Notes under the pieces: model-generated
Seen by the model: only the letters and a program-made list of their open reading frames with translations
What the model was told of the DNA's origin: nothing
Database searches by the model: none
Shown here: positions 8,012-16,297 of the stretch, piece after piece
How the letters are laid out: the number at the start of each line of letters is the position of its first letter
How positions within the stretch are numbered: position 1 is the stretch's first letter
DNA from: Hymenobacter lucidus
GTDB taxonomy: Bacteria > Bacteroidota > Bacteroidia > Cytophagales > Hymenobacteraceae
Direction of reading: 5' to 3'
NCBI RefSeq assembly: GCF_020447265.1
Contig: NZ_JAJADR010000007.1
Coordinates: forward strand, 82,720 to 146,719
Length of the DNA stretch: 64,000 nt
Made by a program: the position numbers and the translations under genes

Positions 8012-9856
8012 ATGAAACTGTATTATCTCGCCCTTGGGCTGGGGCTGGCTGCGGCGGTTCCGGCAGTAGCCCAGCAGTCCGCCGGCTACCAGATCAGCCT
8101 CGACCTGCAACAGCCAGCTAACGACCGGGTACGGGTCGTTATCAATACGCCGCCCGTAAAGGAGGCGCAGGCTACCTATGTGATGCCCTCGGTAGTGCCC
8201 GGCTCTTACTCCAAGAAAGACTACGGCCGCTTCGTACAGGGCTTTACGGCCTTCGACCGGAAGGGTCAGAAGCTGAAAGTAAAGCAGCAGGGAGCCAACC
8301 TGTTCGTCATCGAAAAAGCGGGCAGTCTGGCGCGTATCGAATACCTGGTAGACGATACCTGGGACGTGAAGCAGGACGACGGCTTCATCTTCCAGCCCGG
8401 CGGCACCAACTTCGAGGCCGGCCAGAACTTCGTGCTCAACCATTACGGCCTCTACGGCTACCTCGAAGGCTATAAGATGCAGCCCTACCAGGTGACAGTG
8501 GCTAAGCCCGCCGACCTCTACGGTGCCACTTCCCTGCCGGTGAAGCGCGCCACGCCCACCCAGGACGTGTTTACGGCTGATAGCTACGTGGAGCTGGCCG
8601 ACGCGCCTATTCTCTACAGCCGCCCCGATACGGCCAGCTTTAGCACCGGCGGCGCCCGGATTTCGGTGTCAGTAGTGTCGGAAACCGGGGCGGTGAAGGC
8701 CGTGCAGGTGCGCGAGATTATGCGCCCTATGGCCGAGGCCCTCACCAAGTTCTTCGGCCAGATGCCGGTGCCGACCTACCATTTTCTGATGTACTTCCCG
8801 AGCTTCTCCTCGCCGCTGGCCAGCAAAAACGGCGGCTACGGGGCTATGGAGCACTCGTATTCGTCGGTATATTTTCTGCCCGAAGTGCCCCAGGAAGAAC
8901 GCCTGCGCAGCATGGTGCAGGAAGTGGCCTCGCACGAGTTTCTGCACATGCTAGCCCCGCTCAACATTCACAGCCGCGAAATCGGCGAGTTCGACTTCCG
9001 CAACCCTAAGATGTCGCAGCACCTGTGGCTCTACGAGGGCGTTACGGAGTACATTGCCCAGCTCGTGCAGGTGCGCGGCGGCTTGAGCACGCCCACCGAG
9101 TTTCGGGAGCGGATGAAGGAGAAAATCGACAAGGCCGACAAGTACCCCACGGTTTCCTTCACCGAAATGAGCCGCAAAATTCTGGAGGCGCCCTACAAGG
9201 ACATGTACGACAACGTGTACGACAAGGGCGCCCTCATCGGCCTGCTGCTCGATATCCGGATTCAGGAGCTGAGCCAGGGCCGCCAGAGCCTGCGCGACGT
9301 GCTGCTGGCCCTGCGCGCCAAGTACGGTCCCACCCGCTCCTTCGAGGATGCCGCGCTGATTCCGGAAGTGGTGGCCCTCACCAACCCCGCCATTCAGCAG
9401 TTTTTCGACCAGTACGTCATCGGCAACCAGCCTTTGCCCTACGCTGAGTACTTCGATAAAATCGGGTGGCGCTATCAGGCCACGGGCCGCCGCACCATCA
9501 AGGCGTTTGGCCAGCTCGGCTTCAGCTACGACACCGAGAAAAAGCAGTTTCTGGTGGCTGGCACCAAGGCCGATGAAAATGCCTTCGGCCTGCAGGAAGG
9601 CGACGTAATCGTGGCCGTGAATGGCACGGCCGTGGACATGGGCAACGCGGAAAAGCTGCTGCGCCCCCTCGTGGAGCCTACCACCAACGACGCCGTAAAA
9701 GTCCGGTTTCAGTCGGGCGCGGCCAAAACCACTCAGGAGCGCCAGGCCACGCCCCGCGAGTTTGAGGTGGAAGTGAAGAATGCCCTGGACGAAGTCCCCG
9801 CGCCCACACCGGCCCAGCTCCAGCTGCGCGGCCAGGTGCTGAAGCCGCTCGGCTAA
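8012..9856 (+). CDS. M61-family metallopeptidase with PDZ domain
   Basis: This is a secreted zinc aminopeptidase-type protein of the glycyl aminopeptidase (M61) family, 614 residues. A signal peptide ends near AVAQ (residue 21). The N-terminal beta domain (about 25-200) is followed by the catalytic domain with HEFLH (His308 and His312) and the third zinc ligand Glu342 in LYEGVTEY. A C-terminal PDZ-like domain (about 500-580) contains 'GLQEGDVIVAVNG'. All zinc ligands and the catalytic Glu309 are present. It has its own promoter. The following lptB gene also has its own -7 box, so the two are probably separate units. Confidence 0.93.
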   Translation: MKLYYLALGLGLAAAVPAVAQQSAGYQISLDLQQPANDRVRVVINTPPVKEAQATYVMPSVVPGSYSKKDYGRFVQGFTAFDRKGQKLKVKQQGANLFVIEKAGSLARIEYLVDDTWDVKQDDGFIFQPGGTNFEAGQNFVLNHYGLYGYLEGYKMQPYQVTVAKPADLYGATSLPVKRATPTQDVFTADSYVELADAPILYSRPDTASFSTGGARISVSVVSETGAVKAVQVREIMRPMAEALTKFFGQMPVPTYHFLMYFPSFSSPLASKNGGYGAMEHSYSSVYFLPEVPQEERLRSMVQEVASHEFLHMLAPLNIHSREIGEFDFRNPKMSQHLWLYEGVTEYIAQLVQVRGGLSTPTEFRERMKEKIDKADKYPTVSFTEMSRKILEAPYKDMYDNVYDKGALIGLLLDIRIQELSQGRQSLRDVLLALRAKYGPTRSFEDAALIPEVVALTNPAIQQFFDQYVIGNQPLPYAEYFDKIGWRYQATGRRTIKAFGQLGFSYDTEKKQFLVAGTKADENAFGLQEGDVIVAVNGTAVDMGNAEKLLRPLVEPTTNDAVKVRFQSGAAKTTQERQATPREFEVEVKNALDEVPAPTPAQLQLRGQVLKPLG

Positions 9857-9935
9857 CCGGCAGAAGTTCGAATACTACCTACAAGGCCACTTTTTCGGCC
9901 CGTTTCTCCCGCCCCGGCTTCTGATTCCTAACGCC

Positions 9936-9943
9936 TACCTTTG
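9936..9943 (+). promoter_or_regulatory. -7 box (TACCTTTG) immediately before lptB
   Basis: The octamer matches TAnnTTTG exactly and ends 5 bp before the lptB ATG. If used, transcription would begin at or within a base or two of the start codon. No clear -33 element is visible. Confidence 0.5.
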
Positions 9944-9948
9944 CCTCA

Positions 9949-10680
9949 ATGATTCTGCGCGCTGAACACCTAGTAAAAACCTACAAGTCCCGAACCGTCG
10001 TCAACGATATGTCGCTGTCGGTGGAGCAGGGCGAAATCGTGGGACTGCTCGGGCCCAACGGAGCTGGCAAAACCACCTGCTTCTACATGACCGTAGGCAT
10101 GGTGAAGCCCAACAGCGGCCGGGTGTTTCTCGACGATGAGGACATCACCAAAATGCCCATTTACCAGCGGGCCTTGCGCGGCGTGGGCTACCTAGCCCAG
10201 GAGGCCTCCGTGTTCCGCGACCTGACGGTAGAGGAGAATATTCTGGCCGTGCTGGAAATGACCAAGCTCTCCAAAAAAGCCCAGCGCGACAAGATGGAAG
10301 AGCTTCTCAATGAGTTCAGCCTCACCCACGTGCGTAAGAACATGGGCCGGGTGCTGAGCGGCGGGGAGCGGCGGCGCACCGAAATTGCCCGTGCCCTGGC
10401 CGTCGACCCCAAGTTTGTGCTGCTCGACGAGCCCTTCGCCGGCGTGGACCCCATTGCTGTGGAAGAAATTCAGGGCATCGTGGCTAAGCTCAAGCACAAG
10501 AACATCGGCATCCTCATCACCGACCACAACGTGAACGAAACGCTCAGCATCGTCGACCGGGCCTATCTGCTCTTCGAGGGCAAGCTGCTCAAGGCCGGTA
10601 CCGCCGAGGAACTGGCCGCCGACGAAACCGTGCGCCGCGTGTACCTGGGCAAGCACTTCGAGTACAAGCGCAAAATCTAA
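9949..10680 (+). CDS. lptB: LPS export ABC transporter ATPase LptB
   Basis: LptB is the cytoplasmic ATPase that powers extraction of lipopolysaccharide by LptFG. The 243-residue protein has Walker A GPNGAGKTT (about 35-43), the Q-loop region 'VGYLAQEASVFRDLTV', the signature LSGGERRR (about 139), Walker B FVLLDEPFAGVD (about 160) and the switch His in LITDHN. Length and the sequence 'AQEASVFRDLTVEEN' are typical of LptB rather than of other ABC ATPases. The lptF/G/C genes are not adjacent. The start is fixed by the conserved 'LRAEHLVKTY' beginning. Confidence 0.95.
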   Translation: MILRAEHLVKTYKSRTVVNDMSLSVEQGEIVGLLGPNGAGKTTCFYMTVGMVKPNSGRVFLDDEDITKMPIYQRALRGVGYLAQEASVFRDLTVEENILAVLEMTKLSKKAQRDKMEELLNEFSLTHVRKNMGRVLSGGERRRTEIARALAVDPKFVLLDEPFAGVDPIAVEEIQGIVAKLKHKNIGILITDHNVNETLSIVDRAYLLFEGKLLKAGTAEELAADETVRRVYLGKHFEYKRKI

Positions 10681-10828
10681 ACCGGGAGCAGGGGCGAGGC
10701 ACCGATTTCAGGCGTGGCAGCCCGGTCGGGCCAATTTGCGTATAGGGCCCACCCACCAAAGCATGCTTCGGTGAAAAGGCGTTTATTTCGCCTGACAACC
10801 TGCTTTCCCACCCGGCAATCGACCCTGA

Positions 10829-12346
10829 ATGATTGATTCTATCCTGACCTGGACCGTGCAGCGGCGGCTAGCCAGCATCGACCATTTTCGCCAGCATCCG
10901 CACGAGGTGCAGGCACGGGTGCTACAGGAACTGCTACTGAAGGCCCGGGCCACGGAATGGGGGCAGCGCTACGGCTTCGCGGATGCCCCTAATGCGGCCG
11001 AGTTTGCCCGGCGGGTGCCCATCAGCAGCTACGAAGCGCTGTATCCGGCCATCGAGCGGGTGCTGCGCGGGGAGCCCGACGTGCTCTGGCCCGGCCGGGT
11101 GCAGTGGTTTGCCAAGTCGAGCGGTACTACCAACGCCCGCAGCAAATTTATTCCCGTTACTCGCGAGGCCCTGCACGAGTGCCACTACCGCGCCGGCCGC
11201 GACATGACGGCCCTAGCCACGGCTTTATACCCCGAAAACCGCGTGCTGGCGGGCAAAACGCTGTCCTTGGGTGGTACGCACGCTCCCAACCCGTTTCGGC
11301 CCGACGAGGCCGATTCCCGCGTCGGTGATGTGTCGGCCGTCATCATGCAGAATCTGCCGTCGTGGGCCGAATACCTGCGTACCCCGCCCCTGGAGCTGGC
11401 CTTGCTGGATGAGTGGGAGGAGAAGATTGAGCGCATTGCCCGCCACGTACTCACGGTAGACGTGTCGGTGCTGGCCGGTGTGCCCACCTGGATGATTGTG
11501 CTGCTGCGCCGCGTGACGGAGCTGGCCGGGGCTAGCAATATCACGGAGGTATGGCCCAACCTGAGTTTGTTTCTGCACGGGGCGGTGGCGTTTGGGCCGT
11601 ATCGGGAGCTGTTTCGCCAGCTGATTCCCTCGGAGCAGATGAGCTACCTCGAAATCTACAATGCCTCCGAGGGCTACCTGGCCCTGCAGGATCAGCGGGG
11701 CTCCGAAGACCTGCTGCTGCTGCTCGACCACGGCATCTACTACGAGTTTATGCCCCTCGACCAGTTTGATGCCGAACACCCGCAAGCCGTGCCGCTGGAT
11801 CAAGTAGAGTTGGGCAAAACCTACGCCCTGGTGCTCAGTACCAATGCGGGGCTGTGGCGCTACAGCATCGGCGATACGGTGCGCTTCACCAGCCTGGCGC
11901 CCTACCGTATCCGCATTACGGGCCGTACCAAGCACTTTCTGAATGCCTTTGGCGAGGAAGTCGTCATCGAAAATGCCGATGCCGCCATTGCCGCCGCCTG
12001 CCGCGCCACCGGTACCACCGTGCGCGACTATACTGCCGCCCCCATCTACTTTGACGCCTCAGCCGCTTCCCGGGGCGGCCACCAGTGGCTTATCGAGTTC
12101 AGCCAGCCGCCCCAGCAGCCAGAGCGGTTCACCGCTGTGCTCGACCAGAAGTTGCGGGAGCTGAATTCGGATTACGACGCCAAGCGGCACCGCAACCTGG
12201 CCCTGGAGCCGCCAATGCTCACCGTGGCCAGCACCGGCACATTTACTCGTTGGCTGGCTAGCAAAGGCAAACTCGGCGGCCAGCACAAAGTGCCACGCTT
12301 GAGCAATTCCCGCGAAATCATCGAAGAGGTACTACGCCAGGTATAG
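10829..12346 (+). CDS. GH3 auxin-responsive promoter family protein
   Basis: The 505-residue product belongs to the GH3 family, whose plant members adenylate and conjugate acyl acids (auxin, jasmonate) to amino acids. The ATP-binding motif 'AKSSGTTNARSKFIPVT' lies near residue 92. Later elements are 'LEIYNASEGYLALQ' (about 275), the hinge-like 'LWRYSIGDTVRFTSL' (about 340) and a C-terminal lobe with 'GGQHKVPRLSN'. The ANL-superfamily core therefore looks complete. Bacterial GH3 proteins are common in this phylum but their substrates are largely unknown. The gene stands alone, with 148 bp separating it from lptB. Confidence 0.92.
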   Translation: MIDSILTWTVQRRLASIDHFRQHPHEVQARVLQELLLKARATEWGQRYGFADAPNAAEFARRVPISSYEALYPAIERVLRGEPDVLWPGRVQWFAKSSGTTNARSKFIPVTREALHECHYRAGRDMTALATALYPENRVLAGKTLSLGGTHAPNPFRPDEADSRVGDVSAVIMQNLPSWAEYLRTPPLELALLDEWEEKIERIARHVLTVDVSVLAGVPTWMIVLLRRVTELAGASNITEVWPNLSLFLHGAVAFGPYRELFRQLIPSEQMSYLEIYNASEGYLALQDQRGSEDLLLLLDHGIYYEFMPLDQFDAEHPQAVPLDQVELGKTYALVLSTNAGLWRYSIGDTVRFTSLAPYRIRITGRTKHFLNAFGEEVVIENADAAIAAACRATGTTVRDYTAAPIYFDASAASRGGHQWLIEFSQPPQQPERFTAVLDQKLRELNSDYDAKRHRNLALEPPMLTVASTGTFTRWLASKGKLGGQHKVPRLSNSREIIEEVLRQV

Positions 12347-12610
12347 CCTCATAAAGCTCTCTTTTCAGACTGGCCCTATCAGTTAACCTAGGGCTTGGGA
12401 AAGCACAATTGCTCGGTTAAAATGCCAAATAACCTTGATTCATCACGGCATCAGAAACGGTGCTGAAATCAGGCTACTGAAGTTATTCTCAAATATTTAT
12501 AAAGAATCGGGTAAACTTTTAACCTATGGCAATATTTTTTGCGTTGCCCGGACTTGTTCTAATATAATAACTTATATATTGTCGGATTATTAACGTTCAC
12601 GCTCACACCC
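12347..12610. other. AT-rich intergenic region
   Basis: This 264-bp stretch is much more AT-rich than its surroundings, particularly about 12470-12600 with 'aatatttataaag' and 'taatataataact'. It may hold the promoter of the small downstream gene. No exact TAnnTTTG box, hairpin terminator or ORF was found. Confidence 0.4.
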
Positions 12611-12844
12611 GTGCCCGCTATTCCGACCTCTTCTTCTCGCCCCTACGTTTCCCGCCGCAAGCGTAGCCATTCCTCCGAATCATCGGGGCTAAGTGCTAAA
12701 GCCACGGCTGGCCTGCTCAGCCTGCTGATCTTCGCCCTGCTGGCTAGTCTGGCCGTTATTGCCGCTCACCTGCCCGATGAAGAGCCGGGCCGCGCACCCA
12801 ACACGATAAGCGCCGCCGTCACTGCTCCGGCTACGAACCAGTAA
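12611..12844 (+). CDS. Small single-pass membrane protein
   Basis: This possible 77-residue protein starts at GTG. A Ser/Arg-rich N-terminal region of about 33 residues containing 'SRRKRSHSSESS' precedes one transmembrane helix ('AGLLSLLIFALLASLAVIAA', about 34-53) and a short polar tail. The positive-inside pattern would put the N terminus in the cytoplasm. I do not recognise a family. GTG is the only plausible start close to the hydrophobic part. The composition (Ser, Ala, Pro) could also arise by chance in GC-rich DNA, so confidence is moderate. Confidence 0.5.
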   Translation: MPAIPTSSSRPYVSRRKRSHSSESSGLSAKATAGLLSLLIFALLASLAVIAAHLPDEEPGRAPNTISAAVTAPATNQ

Positions 12845-12871
12845 CGGCGGGACATTCTATCGACTCTACGT

Positions 12872-13654
12872 TTACTCGTCCAGCACGCCGCCTACTAGGC
12901 GGCCTAGTACGCTGCCACTTTCTTTCGAGGCATTGCCGCCATTGGGTGCCAGCGCCTGAATCAGCTTTTTCACCGGCATCGACTGCAGCCACACCCGGCC
13001 AGTACCTTGCAGGGTGGCCAGCAACAGCCCTTCGCCGCCAAAAATCATGGATTTCAGGCCGCCGGCGCGGGCAATGCTGAAGTTGATGCTGGGCTCGAAA
13101 GCTACCACGCAGCCCGTATCCACGCGCAGCAGCTCGTTATTGAGTTGCTTCTCGATGATGGTACCGCCCGCGTGAATAAAAGCTTTACCGTCGCCGGTTA
13201 GCTTTTCCAGAATGAAGCCCTCCCCGCCAAAAAAGCCGGCCCCAAACTTCTGGTTGAAGTGAATCCCGATTTTGGTACCCCGGGCCGCGGCCAGAAATCC
13301 ATCCTTCTGTACGATTAGGCCCTGGGGCATGGTGCCCAGGTCTACCGGGATAATGGTGCCGGGGTAGGGGGCCGAAAAGGCTACGCGGCTTTTGCCGTAG
13401 CCGCCCCGGTGCGTAAAGTGGGTCATAAACAGCGATTCGCCGGTAATCAGGCGGGTACCGGCCGAGAACAGCTTGCCCAAAATGCCCTGGTCGGGCTCCG
13501 AGCCGTCGCCCATCTTGGTTTCGAAGGCTATGCCTTCTTCCATGTACACCATGGCGCCGGCTTCAGCAATGACGGTTTCATTGGGGTCAAGCTCCACTTC
13601 CAGCACCTGGATGTCGGAGCCAAGAATGCGGTAATCTACGTCGTGGGACTGCAT
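12872..13654 (-). CDS. TIGR00266/AIM24 family protein
   Basis: The 260-residue protein matches the AIM24/TIGR00266 beta-roll family in outline: 'VLEVELDPNETVIAEAGAMVYMEEG' near residue 17, repeated Gly-rich turns, and 'GEGFILEKLTGDGKAFIHAGG' near 145. It lacks a signal peptide and transmembrane helices, so a cytoplasmic location is likely. The biochemical role of the bacterial family is not established (the fungal relative AIM24 is mitochondrial). The C-terminal 20 residues ('NASKESGSVLGRLVGGVLDE') may be a flexible tail. The neighbouring gene at 13792 runs in the same direction but is separated from it by a terminator. Confidence 0.88.
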   Translation of the reverse strand: MQSHDVDYRILGSDIQVLEVELDPNETVIAEAGAMVYMEEGIAFETKMGDGSEPDQGILGKLFSAGTRLITGESLFMTHFTHRGGYGKSRVAFSAPYPGTIIPVDLGTMPQGLIVQKDGFLAAARGTKIGIHFNQKFGAGFFGGEGFILEKLTGDGKAFIHAGGTIIEKQLNNELLRVDTGCVVAFEPSINFSIARAGGLKSMIFGGEGLLLATLQGTGRVWLQSMPVKKLIQALAPNGGNASKESGSVLGRLVGGVLDE

Positions 13655-13730
13655 ATGCGAGAGGTTAAGGCGAATAACGAGCCCAAGTATAGCAAACTGC
13701 CAATAATCAGGGGAAGTAGCCCCAAAATAA

Positions 13731-13764
13731 AGCGGCGCTCTTCCATTGGAAAAGCGCCGCTAAA
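13731..13764 (-). terminator. Terminator of the 13792-14166 gene
   Basis: The 9-bp inverted repeat AGCGGCGCT/AGCGCCGCT (13731-13739 with 13753-13761) is followed, on the minus strand, by TTTATTTTG. Confidence 0.7.
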
Positions 13765-13791
13765 TATCCTTTGCAGAGAAGACCAAACAGC

Positions 13792-14166
13792 TTATTCTTT
13801 GCTTAACTCGCCACGCACGTCGGCTTCAGCGTCGGCTTCGGGCTCGTTTTTCGCGCCCTTCTTCTTGGCCTCAGTGCTGGTGCGGCGCATGAAGTCTTCG
13901 TCGGACTCTTCGGGTTCGGCCGCCCCGTTTTCCAACGGAAAATCTTCGTCGTCTTCGACCTTCTCGCCAAACTGTCCGTCGCGGTTCACCAGCTTCTTGT
14001 CGCGCACGTGCTGGTTGAGGAAGTGGTTGATTTCCTCGATGGAGTAGTTGGAGGTGATTTCGCCCAGCGGATTGACCTTGATTTCGAAGCCTTCCAGGTC
14101 TTTGTGCACCCGGGCTTTTTTCTCGGGGTCGGTTTTCTTGCTCTTGTTGACGGGTTTCTTAGCCAT
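13792..14166 (-). CDS. Conserved acidic/basic cytoplasmic protein, unknown function
   Basis: The 124-residue protein has a Lys-rich N terminus (MAKKPVNKSKKTDPEKKAR), a central segment 'LEGFEIKVNPLGEITSNYSI' followed by a short helical 'EEINHFLNQHVRDKKL', and a highly acidic disordered tail. The central block looks like a folded, conserved motif. Proteins of this arrangement occur in Cytophagales but I know of no assigned role. It is expressed on its own, with a terminator behind it and gltX upstream on the same strand about 120 bp away. Confidence 0.75.
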   Translation of the reverse strand: MAKKPVNKSKKTDPEKKARVHKDLEGFEIKVNPLGEITSNYSIEEINHFLNQHVRDKKLVNRDGQFGEKVEDDEDFPLENGAAEPEESDEDFMRRTSTEAKKKGAKNEPEADAEADVRGELSKE

Positions 14167-14219
14167 GATGTCGTCCGTAGGTAGGTGTGTGCTACGCCAG
14201 CGCCTTGCCCAAACACGAA

Positions 14220-14250
14220 GGCCGCTCCGTACCGATAGTACGAAGCGGCC
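14220..14250 (-). terminator. Possible terminator of gltX
   Basis: A 13-bp imperfect stem (GGCCGCTCCGTAC with GTACGAAGCGGCC) lies just past the gltX stop. The T run on the minus strand is poor (TTCGTGTTT), so termination is plausible rather than certain. Confidence 0.45.
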
Positions 14251-14284
14251 CCGGTGCCGGATGCCCGAATTTTAAAACGGCTGG

Positions 14285-15844
14285 TTAGGCGCTGGCTTTG
14301 TCGGCCAGGCGCGCCACGGCGGATTCAATGCGCTGCGCCGTTTCCTGCGCCCCAATGATGCTCATAATGGCCATCAGGTCGGGGCCGGCGGCTACACCGG
14401 TAACTACCGTGCGCAAAGCCTGCAATACCTGCCCGATTTTCACGCCCTGGCGCTCCAACACCATCGTCAGCAGGGTTTTGATGCCCTCGGGCGTAGTATC
14501 GTTGTGGGCGGGCAGCTCCTGGGCAAATTGCAGCAAAGCCGAAGCCGTAGCGGCATTCCACTTCTTGCTGATGACCTGCTCGTCGTAGCTTTCGGGGGCA
14601 ATAAAGAAGTACTGCGCCTCGCGCCAGAAGTCCTGCGGGAAGGTCACGCGTTCCTTCATTGCGCCTACAATCTGCACGGCCTTCTCTTCGGAGCACTCGA
14701 TGTTGTGCTCTCGCAGGGCCGTGAGCAGGAACTGGGCCAGCTCGGTATCGGGCTTGGCGCGCAGGTAATGCTCGTTGTACCAGCGCACCTTGTTCTGGTC
14801 GAAGCGGGCCGGCGACTTGCTCACCCGCTCAATGCTGAAAGCCTCAATCAGCTCCGGCATGGAGAAAATTTCCTGCTGGGAGCCGGGGTTCCAGCCCAGA
14901 AAGGCCAGGAAGTTGATGAAGGCGTCGGGCAGGTAACCACTCTCGCGGTAGCCGCTGCTCACCGTGGGCTGGCCGGTTTCGGAGTCCACACCGTGCCATT
15001 CGAGCGGGAATACGGGGAAGCCGAGCTTGTCGCCGTCGCGTTTGCTGAGCTTGCCGGTGCCGTCGGGCTTGAGCAGCAGGGGCAGGTGGGCAAACTGCGG
15101 CATGGTGTCTTCCCAGCCGAAATAGCGGTAGAGCAGCACGTGCAGCGGGGCCGAGGGCAGCCACTCTTCGCCCCGGATTACGTGGGTGATTTCCATCAGA
15201 TGGTCATCCACGATGTTGGCCAGGTGATAGGTCGGCATGCCGTCCGACTTCATCAGCACCTTGTCGTCGATGCTGCTGGAATGGACCACTACCCAGCCCC
15301 GAATCATGTCGTTGAAGCGTACTTCCTCCTTGCGCGGCACTTTCAGACGAATCACGTAGGGCGCGCCGCTGTCGAGCAGTTGCTTCACCTCGTCTTCGGG
15401 CAGCGTGAGGGAGTTGCGCATCTGAGTGCGCGTAATGCTGTTGTACTGCGGGTTGGGCACCTTGGCGGCCGTTAGGCGGGCGCGCATGGCGTCCAGCTCT
15501 TCAGGCGAGTCGAAGGCATAGTAGGCATGGCCGCTGTTGATGAGCTGCATGGCGTACTGCATATACATCGGCTTCCGCTCACTCTGCCGGTAGGGCGCGT
15601 GCGGGCCGGGCGTCTCGCTCCACGGGCTTTCGTCGAGCTCGATGCCGCACCATTTCAGGGATTCGGCAATGTACTTTTCAGCACCGGGCACGAAGCGGTT
15701 CTGGTCGGTGTCTTCGATGCGCAATAGCATCTTACCGCCCATCTTGCGGGCAAACAAATAGTTATACAGCGCCGTGCGCACGCCACCGATATGTAACGGT
15801 CCCGTAGGGCTGGGCGCAAAGCGCACCCGTACTTCTCTCTCCAT
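14285..15844 (-). CDS. gltX: Glutamate-tRNA ligase
   Basis: This class-I aminoacyl-tRNA synthetase charges tRNA-Glu (and, where GatCAB exists, also tRNA-Gln). The 519-residue protein shows the HIGH-type motif in 'PSPTGPLHIGGVRTALYN' (about residue 11), the zinc-free 'RIEDTDQNR' block (about 43) and the KMSKS-type loop 'KLSKRDGD' (about 265). The C-terminal helical anticodon-binding domain follows. It is slightly longer than E. coli GltX. The ATG at 15844 gives the expected 'MEREVRVRFAPSPTG' start. A weak -7 candidate (TACCTTCG, minus strand 15893-15886) lies about 42 bp upstream. Confidence 0.97.
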   Translation of the reverse strand: MEREVRVRFAPSPTGPLHIGGVRTALYNYLFARKMGGKMLLRIEDTDQNRFVPGAEKYIAESLKWCGIELDESPWSETPGPHAPYRQSERKPMYMQYAMQLINSGHAYYAFDSPEELDAMRARLTAAKVPNPQYNSITRTQMRNSLTLPEDEVKQLLDSGAPYVIRLKVPRKEEVRFNDMIRGWVVVHSSSIDDKVLMKSDGMPTYHLANIVDDHLMEITHVIRGEEWLPSAPLHVLLYRYFGWEDTMPQFAHLPLLLKPDGTGKLSKRDGDKLGFPVFPLEWHGVDSETGQPTVSSGYRESGYLPDAFINFLAFLGWNPGSQQEIFSMPELIEAFSIERVSKSPARFDQNKVRWYNEHYLRAKPDTELAQFLLTALREHNIECSEEKAVQIVGAMKERVTFPQDFWREAQYFFIAPESYDEQVISKKWNAATASALLQFAQELPAHNDTTPEGIKTLLTMVLERQGVKIGQVLQALRTVVTGVAAGPDLMAIMSIIGAQETAQRIESAVARLADKASA

Positions 15845-15904
15845 AAAAACAGAAATTCGCGTCGAATCTGACTAGAAACGTGCCGCGAAGGTACAAAGAT
15901 CAAA

Positions 15905-16008
15905 TGGTGATTTAGTGAGATGGTGAAATGGTGAGTTGTTGTTCCGTTGGCGCTATTTGCGCGGTCAGAACGACAAACTTACCATTTCATTATCTCACTA
16001 AATCACCA
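15905..16008. repeat. Intergenic inverted repeat, family A copy 1
   Basis: This is an imperfect palindrome of about 104 bp. The left arm begins TGGTGATTTAGTGAGAT and the right arm ends ATCTCACTAAATCACCA. Pairing continues inward through GGTGAAATGGT and GTTGTTGTTC/GAACGACAAAC to a loop near CGTTGGCGCTATTTGCGC. It ends at the base before the stop codon of the small gene at 16009. Related copies are at 16203-16293 and 58683-58786. Confidence 0.85.
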
Positions 16009-16194
16009 CTACTCCCGATTGCGGAAGGTTAGGTAGAGGATGAGACCCAGCAGCGTGATGCCGCCCCGGATAACCCAGGCCACGGTGGCGCCCCACTGGT
16101 CAATCCAGGTGAGGAGCATGGATTTCATGCCCAGCGAAGGCAAAATCAACGACAGCAGGCCGAGCAGGAGCAAGCCTAGTCCAAGTTCTTTCAT
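16009..16194 (-). CDS. Small two-helix membrane protein (61 aa)
   Basis: The protein starts MKELGLGLLLLGLLSLILPS and has a second hydrophobic segment near residues 37-56 ('VAWVIRGGITLLGLILYLTF') with a short basic end. The two segments with a Trp-rich connecting loop suggest a small inner-membrane protein. Similar 60-residue 'LGxLLLGLLSLILPxLG' proteins occur in Bacteroidota, but none has an assigned role that I know of. The gene is closely flanked on both sides by family A inverted repeats: one touches its stop codon and the other begins nine bases beyond its start codon. Confidence 0.72.
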   Translation of the reverse strand: MKELGLGLLLLGLLSLILPSLGMKSMLLTWIDQWGATVAWVIRGGITLLGLILYLTFRNRE

Positions 16195-16202
16195 ACAGTG
16201 AA

Positions 16203-16293
16203 ATTGTGAAGTGGTGAAATAGCGAGTTGTTGTTCAATATGCGCAATAGCACACAGTCAGAACGAAAAACTCACTATTTCACTACCTCACCAA
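16203..16293. repeat. Intergenic inverted repeat, family A copy 2
   Basis: Left arm (16203-16235) contains GTGGTGAAATAGCGAGTTG and right arm (16260-16293) contains AACTCACTATTTCACTACC. The loop TTCAATATGCGCAATAGC is nearly shared with copy 3. It fills the gap between the small membrane gene and the ridA-like gene. Confidence 0.82.
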
Positions 16294-16297
16294 GGCT

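Noticed and set aside
14504..15475. 323-codon frame antisense to gltX
   Set aside because: gltX is unambiguous on the minus strand. The antisense product has no motif and typical shadow composition.
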